From the NCBI GenBank assembly GCA_018398805.1, contig JAGFBZ010000737.1, forward strand, positions 434,001-498,000: a DNA stretch of 64,000 nucleotides, in the 5' to 3' direction. Origin of the DNA: Hirundichthys speculiger. Taxonomy: Eukaryota; Chordata; Actinopteri; Beloniformes; Exocoetidae. A program made the position numbers and the translations under genes. Numbering within the stretch: position 1 is the first letter of the stretch; every line of letters begins with the position of its first letter. This document shows, one piece after another, positions 12,128 to 22,730 of the stretch. Below the pieces are notes generated by a model. It saw only the letters and a list, made by a program, of their open reading frames with translations, had not been told where the DNA came from and made no database searches.

Positions 12128-12900
12128 TTAACTAGAAAAGCACTCAGAGAGCGCAGACCTCCGCCAAGCACAACAGTTCTCCCATACAGCGATTTACAGA
12201 TTGCGATAAAATCCGCCTTCTGGATCAGATCCGAATCAGCTTCTGAAATTTTATAAAGGTTTTCAGTGTTAATACCTGAGTGAAATTTAATGAGCTCTGG
12301 GCAATAATTAACAGAGATGTTGAGAAACAAAATTTCCGGCCCCATTGAGCGCATGTTATGGTCTCAAGCCGGGTTGTGAACCGCAACCTTCCATGGGGCT
12401 CCTGCGCACAACCCACTGCGCCACCTTCAATCCTCTACATAGATACTCAGATCCACCTATGTTTCACCTTCCCATCCGACGAGCACCCCGGGTGTGGCAC
12501 TGCACACCTGTACCTATTCAGTCATCATTCAACCAGACTCGTCTCCAGATCTTCCCACAGAAACGCCTGATCCAGCCATTCGCAGTGCCACCTCCTTGCC
12601 TTCGTCGTCCCCTGGATTGTTGGTTTGGCTGCCAACCCTCGAATCCTCCTTTTTTACATCTGAGAGAATTAAACTCTTAAAATTCCAGAACTCCCTTCCT
12701 GTCTCCATTGTGGTTGCTTTAGGGTTCAAGAAACAACTAAATAGTGCAATGTTATCGAAAATTTGAAAGTGATCCAGAATCCAGGATATCTTCCGGATCA
12801 CACCCAAAATAAAATCAGTTCTTTCTTTTCACATTTCTGACAACTTCTGAAAATGTCATCAAAATCCATCCATAACTTTTTGAGTTATCTTGAACATATC
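12128..12900. repeat. Dispersed 'CTAGAAAAGCACTC' repeat
   Basis: It begins CTAGAAAAGCACTCAGAGAG and includes TTCCGGATCACACCCAAAAT, then TCATCAAAATCCATCCATAA. Related sequences lie at about 48466-48717 in inverse orientation and 53660-53735. It has the look of a nonautonomous DNA element, but I cannot place the superfamily. Confidence 0.55.
12354..12425 (-). mobile_element. tRNA-derived SINE head
   Basis: Read on the minus strand, TGGCGCAGTGG (A box) at 12413-12423 and GGTTCACAACCC (B box) at 12371-12382 have the spacing of an internal RNA polymerase III promoter. It is a SINE fragment rather than a functional tRNA: no matching acceptor stem or CCA-proximal pairing is evident. Confidence 0.55.
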
Positions 12901-13345
12901 CTCTGCGCAAAGAAGCACAGCTGCGCAAGGACGCACAGCTGCGCGAAGACGCATAGCCACTGGGTGCGGTGCTTTTTAAAATACTGCAGAACGGATCATT
13001 GGATGAGCATTGAGCCAGAGGAACACGTATGATGACATCTACCTTCTACCAGTGAGCGCATCTCAGGTGTTCCGAGCGCAAGGAGAGGGTCAGAGGGATA
13101 AGAGCACAGTACAAGAAACTCCACAACAGAGTTCTGTGATCTCCTCGTTTCCTCCACAGCAAACATCTGAATGAGATCATGCCACAGCTGTACAGAAATC
13201 ATCTGCCCTTAAGAGAATAATAACGTATGAAAGTAATACAGTGATGCATAATCGAGAGGTAGAGCCGGTTGTTCAGTCCACATGTGACTGGATGGACGCG
13301 CAATGACAGGATTTGGAGGCGCTCTTTTACTCGCCGACATGCCAG

Positions 13346-13492
13346 TTGCGCTTTCCACAAACTCGGTATCTTGCGGTACTGGTATCTCGCAGATTTTGGG
13401 TATTGGGTAATGGGGGGTCAGACCACCCATTACCCAATACCCAAAATCTGCGATACAGGTACCGCAAGATACCGAATTTGTGGAAAGCGCAA
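13346..13492. repeat. Long inverted repeat (hairpin)
   Basis: Two arms of about 70 bp are reverse complements with only a few mismatches: TTGCGCTTTCCACAAACTCG at the left pairs with CGAATTTGTGGAAAGCGCAA at the right. The centre is a short loop near 13415-13423 between TATTGGGTAATGG and its complement. It sits within the right end of the GGGCCC-ended transposon. Confidence 0.9.
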
Positions 13493-13959
13493 GAGACACG
13501 CCCATTGCCACGCCCACAATGTGCTTAAGGGAGTCGGCATAATGGGTAGCAGGTTTTTGGAGGTGGAAGATTGCGTTTGCGGTTGGCAGAGGCTCCTAAA
13601 TCTGAAATTTGCAGGTAATGGGTATTGGGTAGCAGGAGGTGCAAGATAGGGCCCCTGGTGTTAACAAAAAAGAAATATTAGTTTTCATAGTAAGCATCAT
13701 GGAAACAGAATAAAATGCGCTTTCATGCTTGTAAATGCTTCTGAAATGTAGTGATAGTAGACGATAATAGGGGTTTTTCATAAATGACAATGCTGCTGGT
13801 GCCATATTAACCCCTGACGTATGGGGCGACAAAAAACACTGACGACCAAAATTGCTAGCTGGCTACCAACTTCAAAAACCTGGTAGCCAGGGGCGACTTG
13901 GTAAAAATTCTAATTTTATGCCCTGCAGTGGGAATACACCTTTATTCATACTAGGAGTG

Positions 13960-14190
13960 AGGGTGAAAAGTCTTCAGACAGGCAACGGGTGAGTGGTTTG
14001 TGGATGTATCAATTTATTATCATTTTTCAATTTGAGGATTATATGGGATTAAGTTATGATTGTTATTATTGATTTAAGATGACGATGTTATGTGGTCCTG
14101 TCTTTTTTGTTACCTTTTTTGAAACCTGAATTTCCCCTTTGGAAATCAATAAAGTCTCATCTATTCTATTCTATTCTTTTCTTTTTTTTT
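13960..14190 (+). repeat. LINE-type 3' end with (ATTCT)n
   Basis: The sequence TTTCCCCTTTGGAAATCAATAA, here split as TTTCCCCTTTGG and AAATCAATAAAG, followed by (ATTCT)n and a pyrimidine tract, is the usual 3' end of fish non-LTR elements. No coding part was retained. Confidence 0.5.
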
Positions 14191-14199
14191 TTTCCTTTT

Positions 14200-14621
14200 C
14201 TTTTCGGGTGGCTCACTTGACAGAGGGAGGGTCTTTCCTTTTTTATGTGGCTGAAGCTGGAGGAAGGCGGTCTCTGGGTCTTAGTGTTTCTGTCGCTTTA
14301 TGCCCAGTGAAAAATTAAAATAAACTTTTCTTATAAAAACTGGAACCTACCTTTCCAGTGCCCTTTTTTTTTCAATCCACCCACCTCAAACCCCAATTGG
14401 GAAGAAATGGGATACTAGACGCCAGTGGAGAAGCTGGGGAAACGAGGTGGAAGACGAGGTCGAGGTGCCAAGCAGAGTTCGACCCGAGTGACGATGGATG
14501 ACCTCGGTGAGGAGGAGGGGTCCTGACGGTGGCTTGTCCGAGATGATGAGGAGGAGGAGGAGGTAGCAAGTAAGAGTGTGCAGGTCCAGCTTAACTGGCT
14601 CAATGAGGACTCCAAGGGGGG
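14200..14621 (+). other. Possible gypsy LTR/leader remnant
   Basis: The sequence lies just upstream of a gypsy-type gag. AAAATAAACTTTTC near 14316-14329 could be a polyadenylation region, and the pyrimidine-rich sequence that follows could be leader. No matching second LTR is in the window. Confidence 0.3.
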
Positions 14622-15968
14622 TTGGCAGCCACCTGGAGCGCTGCAGTGGCAGCCAGTCTAGCATCTAGCCGAAGCACTGCAGCAGCAGGTCGTCCAGCAT
14701 TCAGCCGGAGCGCCGCCGTAACAGGCCGTCCAGCATTCAGCTGGAGCGCCGCCGTAGCAGGCCGTCCAGCATTCAGCTGGAGCGCCGCCGTAGCAGGCCG
14801 TCCAGCATTCAGCTGGAGCACCGCTGCAGCAGGCTGTCCAGCATTCAGCCGGAGTTCCGCCGCAGGAGCCCATCCAGCTGGAGCGCCGGCTGCAGCAGCT
14901 CGCCCAGTATCCAGCCAGAGCGCTGCCGCCGCAGCAGCCTGCCTATTGTCGCCGCTGCAGTTGTATGCATCACCACGGCCAGGGTCTTCAGCCAGTCAAA
15001 GCTCATCTGGGGATGGAGCTGCCCAGGTTGCATGGTCATGTGCTGCCATCCCCAGGTTTGAAGGGAGTGAAGATACTGAACATTATTTGGTCACTCTCGA
15101 AAGACTGGCTACGACCTATCGATGGCACAGAGAGGATTGGGCCATGTATCTGGTGCCCTATCTCAGTGGCAAGGCATATGTGGCTATGGACGTTAATTAC
15201 AGCATGGATTACGCAAAAGTTAAAGAGGCAATGATGCAGAAATATGAAATCAATGAGGAAGTTTATCTGAGAACGTTCCGAGAACCAGATATCCAGCCTG
15301 GTGACACCCCAGAGAACCCTATCAGCACCTGAAGGATCTGTTCTGTAAATGGGTTAGACCAGAGACGGTCGAGTCGGTTGCTGGAGTCCTCATTTTGGAA
15401 CAGTTTATCCAGACCCTGTTGCCTGAGAGCTGAGTGTGGGTTAAGGAGCACAATCTGCCAACAAGCTGTGCAGCTGGTGTAGAACTTTGTTGCTGCTCAC
15501 CATGGACCAAAGATATTCCGGTGCGATCCAGGGCACAGACCCACGGCCAGGGGCAAGTCAGATGGCTCTGGTGGAGGGAGTGGTCCCAGTTCAAGGGACT
15601 ATAATGGAGTAGAGGAGAAAGGCTCTCAGATGTCCCATAGACAATCTACCTTTTCTAAAGGACAAACTGCAGACTGCCCTGTGTATTACCATTGTGGTCA
15701 GGAGGGAGACATTAAGCCAAACTGTCCAGAGAGGCAGCCTAGACAGGATGGTAATTGTTGTCTCTCTGGGTTGGAGGGGCAGGTTGTGAGGAGGAGTAGT
15801 GGATATAGGTGGGAGAAAGATGAGTGCTCTTATTTACATGGGAAGTTCCCAGACTTTGGTACAGCTGCACTTATTTGACAGAAAAGAGTATCTGCCAGAC
15901 AAAAACTTGATGGTGGTTTGTGTAAATGGTGATGAGCATGTGTATCCAATCCAAATTGTTCAGTTGGG
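14622..15968 (+). pseudogene. Ty3/gypsy gag-protease pseudogene
   Basis: An open frame to 15332 holds a repeat-rich N-terminus, then a retrotransposon gag domain (IPRFEGSEDTEHYLVTLERL, then YAKVKEAMMQKYEINEEVYL). The frame shifts near 15320, gag continues (LKDLFCKWVRPETVESVAGV) and hits a stop near 15431. The zinc knuckle near 15680-15735 has lost its first Cys and its His. At about 15835-15860 the protease active-site triad is gone (YMGSSQ where D-S/T-G is expected). No RT or integrase follows. It is dead. Confidence 0.75.
14665..14900 (+). repeat. 36-bp coding tandem repeat in gypsy gag
   Basis: About six units of 36 bp (core GCCGTCCAGCATTCAGCTGG) encode a 12-residue repeat AAVAGRPAFSWS. 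The inner units are nearly identical and the outer ones diverged. Because 36 is divisible by three, several frames on both strands stay open through it. Confidence 0.85.
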
Positions 15969-15969
15969 C

Positions 15970-16577
15970 ATACTGTTTCTCTTTTTGTTGCTGTTGCGCC
16001 TCGGCATCTACAGTATAAAACAAATAATTGCATGCTTTATATTAGATCTAGTAGGCTACATTAAGCTGTATTTAGTAAATTAGGCTACCAGTTTCAAATG
16101 GCTAAAAATGGCAACAAACCTTTAGATTTCTTCTCAGTGTGTTCACGATGTATGTGCTCATGCTTCCTTCCAATGTGTCTCTTCAAATTCCATAAAGAAT
16201 CTTTGCCGATAACACATTTGGCACACTCCGTCTCTTTACCGTCACCATTTGTTGTTTTAACAATACATTGGAACTTTTTCTCTGATAGTTTCTTGAAATA
16301 CGTAGCATACTCCATGTTTTCACGTTATTCAGTGCAGTGGATTACTGGCTGTGTTGTTGGTTGTATACAAAGCACAAGTGCATTGTGGACCGGCGTAGCT
16401 TAAGTCTACTGTGGAGCATGCTGAAATGTAAACATGACTTTGATTTGGCGCGCAGTGCCGTGTGCACCGAGCTGCTTGGAGCGACTCGGAGCGGATATAA
16501 TTGCCGCACCCGAACGCGCTCCTACCAATTTTAAAACCCGCTCAGCGCTCCGCTCCGCTTCCAATGCTCTGGTCCTG
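15970..16577 (-). mobile_element. hAT fragment encoding a BED zinc finger
   Basis: The minus strand starts at an end reading CAGGACCAGAGCATTGGAAG, and the frame at 16094-16315 encodes a BED-type finger: ECAKCVIGKDSLWNLKRH followed by IGRKH (C-X2-C...H-X4-H). BED fingers are the N-terminal DNA-binding part of many hAT transposases. The catalytic region is missing, as the left end runs into the gypsy remnant. The left boundary is approximate. Confidence 0.65.
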
Positions 16578-16599
16578 TAGTATGTCATAGCATTTGCCT

Positions 16600-17949
16600 G
16601 CAAATTTAACCAGATTTTAACCGTGACTGTTTAAAGATGTGGCAATAATCTCAAGTAGATCATCTTGAATCTGATTAATAAACTGAACACCTTCAGAAAT
16701 TGGTTCTACTTAAGAAATTACAATTATCCCACAATGGAAATCACTTTTTTCTAAAACAAAGCAGACACCCTGCCTTGGCCCACTGCCTAAGAGCAGCTGT
16801 GTGCATCTCTGATGTTTGCCTAAAACAGAACCAATGTTTTATATGCTCTGGTATTTTCACCAGATTCCCTTTTCCATTCTCATGTCTGACATCTAGTGTT
16901 TGACCAGCTTGATGTGCTTCATGTAAAGTGACATGGTCTACTGGCAGCCAAGACTCTCATTTGGAGCAGTGCAGATGGTCGTTTCTGAGGTGCTTCTTGG
17001 CCACTGCAGGATGCTTCTGGTGCAACGCTTCTGGTCATTCATTAACTTGAATGACCGCAATTTACAGTGGCTGGTCCAGTGCTCCCAGCCAGCAGTTCAG
17101 TGTACTGTGTATATGTACTGTGGAACTTGAGCTTTGCAGCTAATAGTCCAATATCTGGGCTGCAGAAACAAAGTGGCATGTCCTCTATTAGCCCACTGAT
17201 CACTGACGAGCACTGCCCTTGCTTTTACTGCTCCTACAGCCATGTCTAAGTGAAACACACAATACTGCATGTTGAAACTCCCGATTTGTCTTTGTCAGTG
17301 GTCCAAACTCACCCATTTTATTTGCAAGAGATCTTGCTCCCCATTGTGATGGAGGGAAGAGCTGGTTTCAACATCTCTCCATTTTGCTCCTGCTCTACAT
17401 ACACAATGTTTTCTCCTCAACTCTTTGGGGATTTGGGGTCTCAGTGTGGGTATAATTTGTGCTCCTGAAATCTCCTTCAGCTGTTCCCACTTGTAAGCAA
17501 CACTTGTGTTGCTGTGGTTACTCATCATAACAGATTGTAACAAAAAAAAGAAAGAAAAAAAGAAAAAGTAACAAAGGATATCCCTCAAGCAGCTGAGCAT
17601 CCCAACCGGGATGAAAAATAATTCAAAACTCAATGTTGTCAAAGAAAAGGACTGTACTAAAGAAAAAATACAAAACAAAAAGACTCAAAAAGACGCACAA
17701 AGCTAGCAACTGGAGCTACTGCAACAAATCTTTGTTTTATGCAGAACTTATGTGAACTTGTTAGACAAGGCTTATTCCACATATCAGCATTCATAATGTG
17801 AATTATTATTTTTTGTGTGTGCGTTTAATTTGGTAGTGTATGGAATGGATATGGTGCTGATGCACATGCATGTTTAAGCTGTGCTGTAATGTACAGAGAA
17901 CAGTGTGTAAAACATTGCTTAATAATTCTAATTCGCAACACCATTTTTG
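16600..17949. other. Intron 1, unassigned stretch
   Basis: No gene or clear repeat family recognised. Short open frames on both strands have no splice context or recognisable domain. A purine-rich run lies near 17540-17570. Confidence 0.35.
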
Positions 17950-17957
17950 TCTTCTAC

Positions 17958-18899
17958 TAGGGATGCACATGGTTAACCGTTAACCGATAACAGTAACTCT
18001 AACCGATTAATACTAACGGTCAATTTTGTTTTTAAGATACGTAATTAAATCAACTCATGGGGGCGTGTCGACAGGTGCAACACATGCCATCACGTGCGTC
18101 CCATCACAGCCCACTTTACAGCGAAAATGAAGAGAGCAAAAAGGAATTCAGTGCAGTGTTATACCTGAACACGTTCATTGAACGAAAGTTCACGAACTAG
18201 TTCATATTTTTCGCGAACGTGAACTGAGCGCGTTCACTTTCCCCTTCACGAGCGTGGGACGTGAACGAGTTCATTTGGGCATTTGTGAACGACGCTCTTT
18301 CAAAGTTCAGGCACGGTCAAAACCGTGCCAGGTTTCCAGCAATCCCTTTTAAAATACACCACAAACGAGCCTGATATGTATCTGAGGAAAGCAATCAAAC
18401 ATGGCAACACGGCTGTCGCTTCTGTCGATTACAAAAAATTAACTATTTAGTTAATTTAGTTCACCGCGCTCACAACAGAGAGCTACGTGACAATTACATG
18501 TCACTATATCGATGAGTACTGGAAAGCTAATTCTGCCGTCCTGTTAACGCAGAGCATGCCAGGTAGACACACAGCTGATAACCTCACAGCTAAACTGGTT
18601 GATGCAGTGGAGACGTGGGGACTTGGTGAGAAAGTGTCCACATGCGTCCATGACAACGCGCGCAACATCGTGGCAGCCAACTCTCCCAGACGGGTCAGGT
18701 GGGTCGGAATGGTGGGACGTTTGTGTGTCGGTATAGCGGTATTTTGGGATGGTGATGTGTCTAAATGGTGGTATGTCGGAAAGGTAGCATGTCGGAATGG
18801 CAGCATGGAAGGGCATTTAAATCTTATCGGTTAACGGTTATTAATCGTTAAAGGGCGTTGGTTAACGGTCATAAAAAAAATCCAAAATGTGCATCCCTA
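17958..18899 (+). mobile_element. hAT element with a transposase fragment
   Basis: The ends TAGGGATGCACATGGTTAAC and inverted TGTGCATCCCTA have an exact 8-bp duplication TCTTCTAC (17950-17957, 18900-18907). At 18487-18680 a frame reads VTITCHYIDEYWKANSAVLL, then HTADNLTAKLVDAVETWGLG and CVHDNARNIVAAN, a conserved hAT/ZBED transposase segment around a catalytic Asp (HDNA). The rest of the transposase is deleted. The 18160-18310 part is packed with GTTCA/TGAAC inversions. Confidence 0.88.
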
Positions 18900-18907
18900 T
18901 CTTCTAC

Positions 18908-19275
18908 GTATTCACATGATTTTAGCATGTATCTCCGTGTTTTGTAAACTGAAAGTAGACTACAAGGAAAAAGTTAAAAAGTGCTAATAGCTGAGTATGA
19001 AGTAGTTTTAAAATAAGTGTCCAGCAGTTTCAGTTCCGGGGGGTCTCAATTGTGTTTTCACAGTAGTAAAGCTCATACAGCAAGGTTGTTGTGGAAATGC
19101 AATTCCACCTTTTCCAAGACAGTTGGGAAAACTCCATCTCTCCCATCTTGTTTTTGGGATGGTCAAACTTTTTTTTCCTTCATTGTTCAGCTGAATTGAG
19201 ACTAATGTTTAACAATGCACCAGAAATTACTTTCCCTGAAATAAGTAGCTGTTGAGCTACAAAAGAATCTCTTTG
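18908..19275. other. Intron 1, unassigned stretch
   Basis: AT-rich intron without a recognised gene or repeat. Confidence 0.4.
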
Positions 19276-19283
19276 TTCAATTC

Positions 19284-20416
19284 TAGGGATGCACTATAAC
19301 TGTTTTTTAAAACCGATAACGATAACATTCAGCCCCCAAAGGCCGATACCGATAACCGATAACACACACATATACCTAAGATCATTACATCAATACTATG
19401 AACAAAATCAAAAATAGTTTTGACTTTTTAAACTAACAGATATTTATTTTTTCCAATGAAAACCTATTGGCAAGCCTCTCAAACATTTTTGTAAAGCTAT
19501 CAAACAAACCTATTTGATATCTCACATCAACTTAAATAAGGTTCATTACTGACTGATATAGAAAAAATAAAGGCTCCTTGAACTGATGGAAATACATGCA
19601 TCAAAATTACAAACTGAAATAGATTAACATTTAAAGGATTTTGGCTTGTGGTTCCATTTAAATTAATACCTTTAATTAAAGTAAATTAGGTTCGGTAGTT
19701 TTTATTTTTTAATCTCATGGAAGCTTTAGATGAGAGGAATGAGGGAGAGGAGAGGAGAGGGAAGACTGCTGCTGGCTTGTCCACGTTAGCATTAGCTTCC
19801 GTTAGCCAACGTTAGCGCGATTTCAAAACTCCATGGAAGCGATTGTTATGTTTTAGGTGGCCGATCGGGTTTTAAGTATTAAAGCTTATGCTTGTGCTTC
19901 CCTCCTCGTAGAATTCGCTCGGAGGATTCGTCACAAAAAACCACCAAACTATCTTCTTCTGAAACTTTAACGAAGTTCCATGCCGCCATGTTTATTGTGA
20001 TCAGTACACTGTGCTGCAGGCTGCATTCAAGGTGTAACGTAAATTCCCACGTTCCCTCGTTTGCTAGTCGTTCTTTCAGCCTTTTATATTTTTTTCTTTT
20101 TTTATGTGCAACATGTGGGAGAATACTGTGAATATCAATTCAAGTCAGCAACTACCAAAATTATGACCGAGTTAACAAGTTGTTTTCTGGCATGAGGGGG
20201 TATTCTTGATTTTCCTTATTGAGTAATCGTTTTTCTGATTATGCCGACGTCACTTGAACATAACATTCACTCCCGGTCATTCAAGACTCAGAGAGAGCGA
20301 GGCACTGCCGTGTTGACAAAATTATATGTTACTGGGACCATTCCTCGTGATATCGGAGTTATCGGGATGACGTCATCATTTCCTGTTATCGGCCCGATAG
20401 TTATCGTGCACCCCTA
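19284..20416 (-). mobile_element. hAT family A copy 3 (reverse)
   Basis: It has TAGGGATGCACTATAACTG and ...ATAGTTATCGTGCACCCCTA ends and an exact 8-bp duplication TTCAATTC (19276-19283, 20417-20424). On the minus strand it keeps the short frame that starts MAAWNFVKVSEEDS in copy 4. It ends 325 bp upstream of fam120c exon 2 and is in reverse orientation to copy 4 on the other side of exons 2-3. Confidence 0.93.
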
Positions 20417-20424
20417 TTCAATTC

Positions 20425-20741
20425 CAATTGGTCACTTCTTTCCTCAGATATCTTGCATAATATTATCTTTTAGCCTTACTTTCCTACTCATCAGCAGGAT
20501 TTTTTTTCACCATATTTAGTTACTTCCTGGTTTGAGAAACAAGTGCTAAAGGGTGATAAACTTGATAGATAAAGCTTATAATCATATGTGCTGACAATAA
20601 AAATTTACCATCAGTCTCCTCCTCTAATTTCATTATTTAATAATCCAACAGCAATTCACAGACAATTTCTTCAGCAAGAGGACCCAGACTGTTCTTATTC
20701 TGTGTTGGGAAAGTCAGTGTCATCCTATGTTTCCTTTGCAG
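20425..20741 (+). other. Intron 1, 3' end with splice acceptor
   Basis: AT-rich intron leading to the acceptor TTTGCAG of exon 2; no repeat recognised. Confidence 0.5.
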
Positions 20742-20844
20742 TCACGTATGGAGGATAAAGTCGAGCGTTTCAAGAAAGCTGTGGAATACTTCTCAGCTGC
20801 CTCCAAACCACGTTCACCTAACATGGGAGTCTCCTCTTTTCTCT
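20742..20844 (+). CDS. fam120c: fam120c exon 2 of window
   Basis: The acceptor TTTCCTTTGCAG precedes SRMEDKVERFKKAVEYFSAA, a charged, probably helical stretch conserved in the FAM120 family. The donor is T|GTGAGT after 34 codons plus one base, so the exon leaves in phase 1. Intron 2 is only 133 bp, in sharp contrast to the 19.6-kb intron before it. Exons 2 and 3 together form a compact island between two inverted copies of the same hAT family (19284-20416 and 21655-23186), an arrangement that can affect splicing. Confidence 0.92.
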
Positions 20845-20977
20845 GTGAGTAGTTAGCATCTTAGAGAATAGCACTTTCATTTTAAATGAAATATATTTTA
20901 ATTTAAATGTCTTGTTCTGAAAATAATCTAAGCAGAAACACTGTTCACTGTTATCAATCCTTATATTCTATACCTAG

Positions 20978-21048
20978 TACCTGGGTTTGGACCCACTCCA
21001 TTTGGACCACCTGGCCACATGGGACCTATGCCGCCTGGAAAGAATCAG
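20978..21048 (+). CDS. fam120c: fam120c exon 3 of window
   Basis: The acceptor TACCTAG is followed by 71 bases that complete a Leu codon from exon 2 and then encode PGFGPTPFGPPGHMGPMPPG and KNQ. This is a low-complexity Pro/Gly/Met segment; the matching region in mammalian paralogs is also Pro/Gly-rich and poorly conserved. The donor is CAG|GTAGAT, phase 0. The segment is probably disordered. The polypyrimidine tract is weak, so boundary support comes mainly from frame continuity. Confidence 0.85.
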
Positions 21049-22100
21049 GTAGATATCTTCACTTTGGGATCATGCAGTATATGTTTTGTGTTAAGATGGC
21101 TTTTTTTTTTGTAATCAAATTTTTATTAATTTTAGGCAATGAAAACAATAGCATACACATAACGGACACAAAGCCCTGTATCCAGCCCGAGCGCTCCCCC
21201 CCGAACACACTGAACCACCTTTGACCCCTCATCCCCTCCCTCTCCCCCCACCCTGTTAACAATACAGAACCAATGTTATATTGATAGTCAGTGTGGCGGA
21301 AGCAACCTTAAAACAGTAATCCTTTTTGTAGCTGTCATGCCAGCCAACCAGAGTCTGCGTCTTGTCTCACTAATCTTAAACTTAGAGTCATCATTCAGAA
21401 GGAGAAGTCCTGGTTCCAATGGGAGTTCCCTCCTTATCAGTTTAGATGGCTTTCCCACAATTTTAACCCAAAAACTTTGTACATCAGGCAATGCCACATG
21501 ACATGCATCAATGTACCCATGACGTCCTGATTACAAAATGCAGTTAGGATTGGGAGCCACGCCCAGCAAATATCTTTTGCGTGGTGTTAAGTAGGTCCTA
21601 TGACAAATTTTGTAATGGATTAGTTGATGATTCGGGTTTTTTGATGATTTAAAGTAGGGGTGCACGATAACTATCGGGGCCGATAACTATCGGGCCGATA
21701 ACAGGAAATTATGACGTCATCCCGATAAGTCCGAATATCACGACGAATAGCCCTGATAACATATATATTTCTGTCAACACGGCAGTGCCTCGCTCCCTCT
21801 GAGCCTTGAATGACCGGCAGTAAATGTTATGTTCAAGTGACGTTGGCATAATCAGAAAAACAATTACTCAATAAGGAAAATCAAGAAAACCCCCCCTCAT
21901 GCCAGAAAACAACTCGTGTTAACTCGGTCATAATTTTGGTAGTTGCTGACTTTAATTGATATTCACAGTATTCTCCCACATGTTACACATAAAAAAAGAA
22001 AAAATAGAAAAGGCTGAAAGAACGACTAGCAAACGAGGGAACCGAGGAATTTACATTACACCTTGAATGCAGGTGTAGCACAGTGCTGATCACAACAAAC

Positions 22101-22211
22101 ATGGCGGCGTGGAACTTCGTTAAAGTTTCAGAAGAAGATAGTTTGGTGGTTATTTGTGACGAATCCTCTGAGCGAATTCTACAAGGAGGAAAGCACAAGC
22201 ATAAGCTTTAA
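22101..22211 (+). pseudogene. hAT transposase N-terminal stub
   Basis: The frame has ATG in the context ACATGG and ends at TAA after 36 codons. VICDESSERILQGGK is reminiscent of the C-X2-C...RGGK start of hAT BED fingers, though the Cys pair is not intact. It is shared, with substitutions, by copy 3 on the minus strand and in part by copy 2. No downstream transposase follows. Confidence 0.4.
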
Positions 22212-22730
22212 TATTTAAAACCCGATCGGCCACCTACAACATAACAATCGCTTCCATGGAGTTTTGAAATCGCGCTAACATTGGCTAACGGAAGCTAATA
22301 CTAACGTGCACAAGCCAGCAGCAGTCTACCCCTCTCCTCTTCCTCTCCCTCATTCCTCTCATCTAAAGCTTCCATGAGATTAAAAAATAAAAAACAAAAA
22401 CTGCTGAACCTCATTTACTTTAATTTAAGGTATTAATTTAAGTGGAACCACAAAATCCTTTAAATGTTAATCTTTTTCAGTTAGTAATTCTGATGCATGT
22501 ATTGTTATCAGTTCAAGGAGCCTTTATGTTTTTATATCAGTCAGTAATGAACTTTATTTAAGTTAATGTGAGATATCGAAATAGGTTTGTTTGATAGTTT
22601 TACGAAAATATTTGAGAGGCTTGCCAATAGGTTTTCACTAGAAAAAATAAATATTTGTTCATTTAAAAAGTCAAAACTATTTTTGATTTTGTTCATAGTA
22701 TTGATGTAATGATCTTAGGTATATGTACAA

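Larger units (their letters stand above)
11655..13655. mobile_element. GGGCCC-ended DNA transposon remnant
   Basis: The inverted ends are GGGGCCCGATCTTGCGCC and, reverse-complemented, GGGGCCCTATCTTGCACC, with a possible 3-bp CTG duplication, which would fit a Harbinger-like group. It contains CCACCTCCCGAAACCCGCGA and a segment with CATGCCACAGCTGTACAG, both shared with the relative at 38380-38950. A SINE (12354-12425) and a dispersed repeat lie inside, as does the hairpin at 13346-13492. No intact transposase. Confidence 0.55.
9506..13925. mobile_element. hAT-like element (CAGGGC ends) carrying several insertions
   Basis: The left end CAGGGCTTAAAATCGCGACC and the right end ...TTTTATGCCCTG form a short terminal inverted repeat. 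CAGTG lies directly outside both ends (9501-9505, 13926-13930), shorter than the 8 bp expected for hAT. A reverse copy of the left 400 bp lies at about 51950-52347. Most of the length is later insertions: a piggyBac-like element (9967-11482), a MITE inside it (10911-11198), and a GGGCCC-ended element (11655-13655). Confidence 0.6.

Noticed and set aside
14600..14873. Long minus-strand frames opposite the gypsy gag
   Set aside because: They are produced by the 36-bp repeat, whose length is divisible by three; the plus strand carries the recognisable gag domain.
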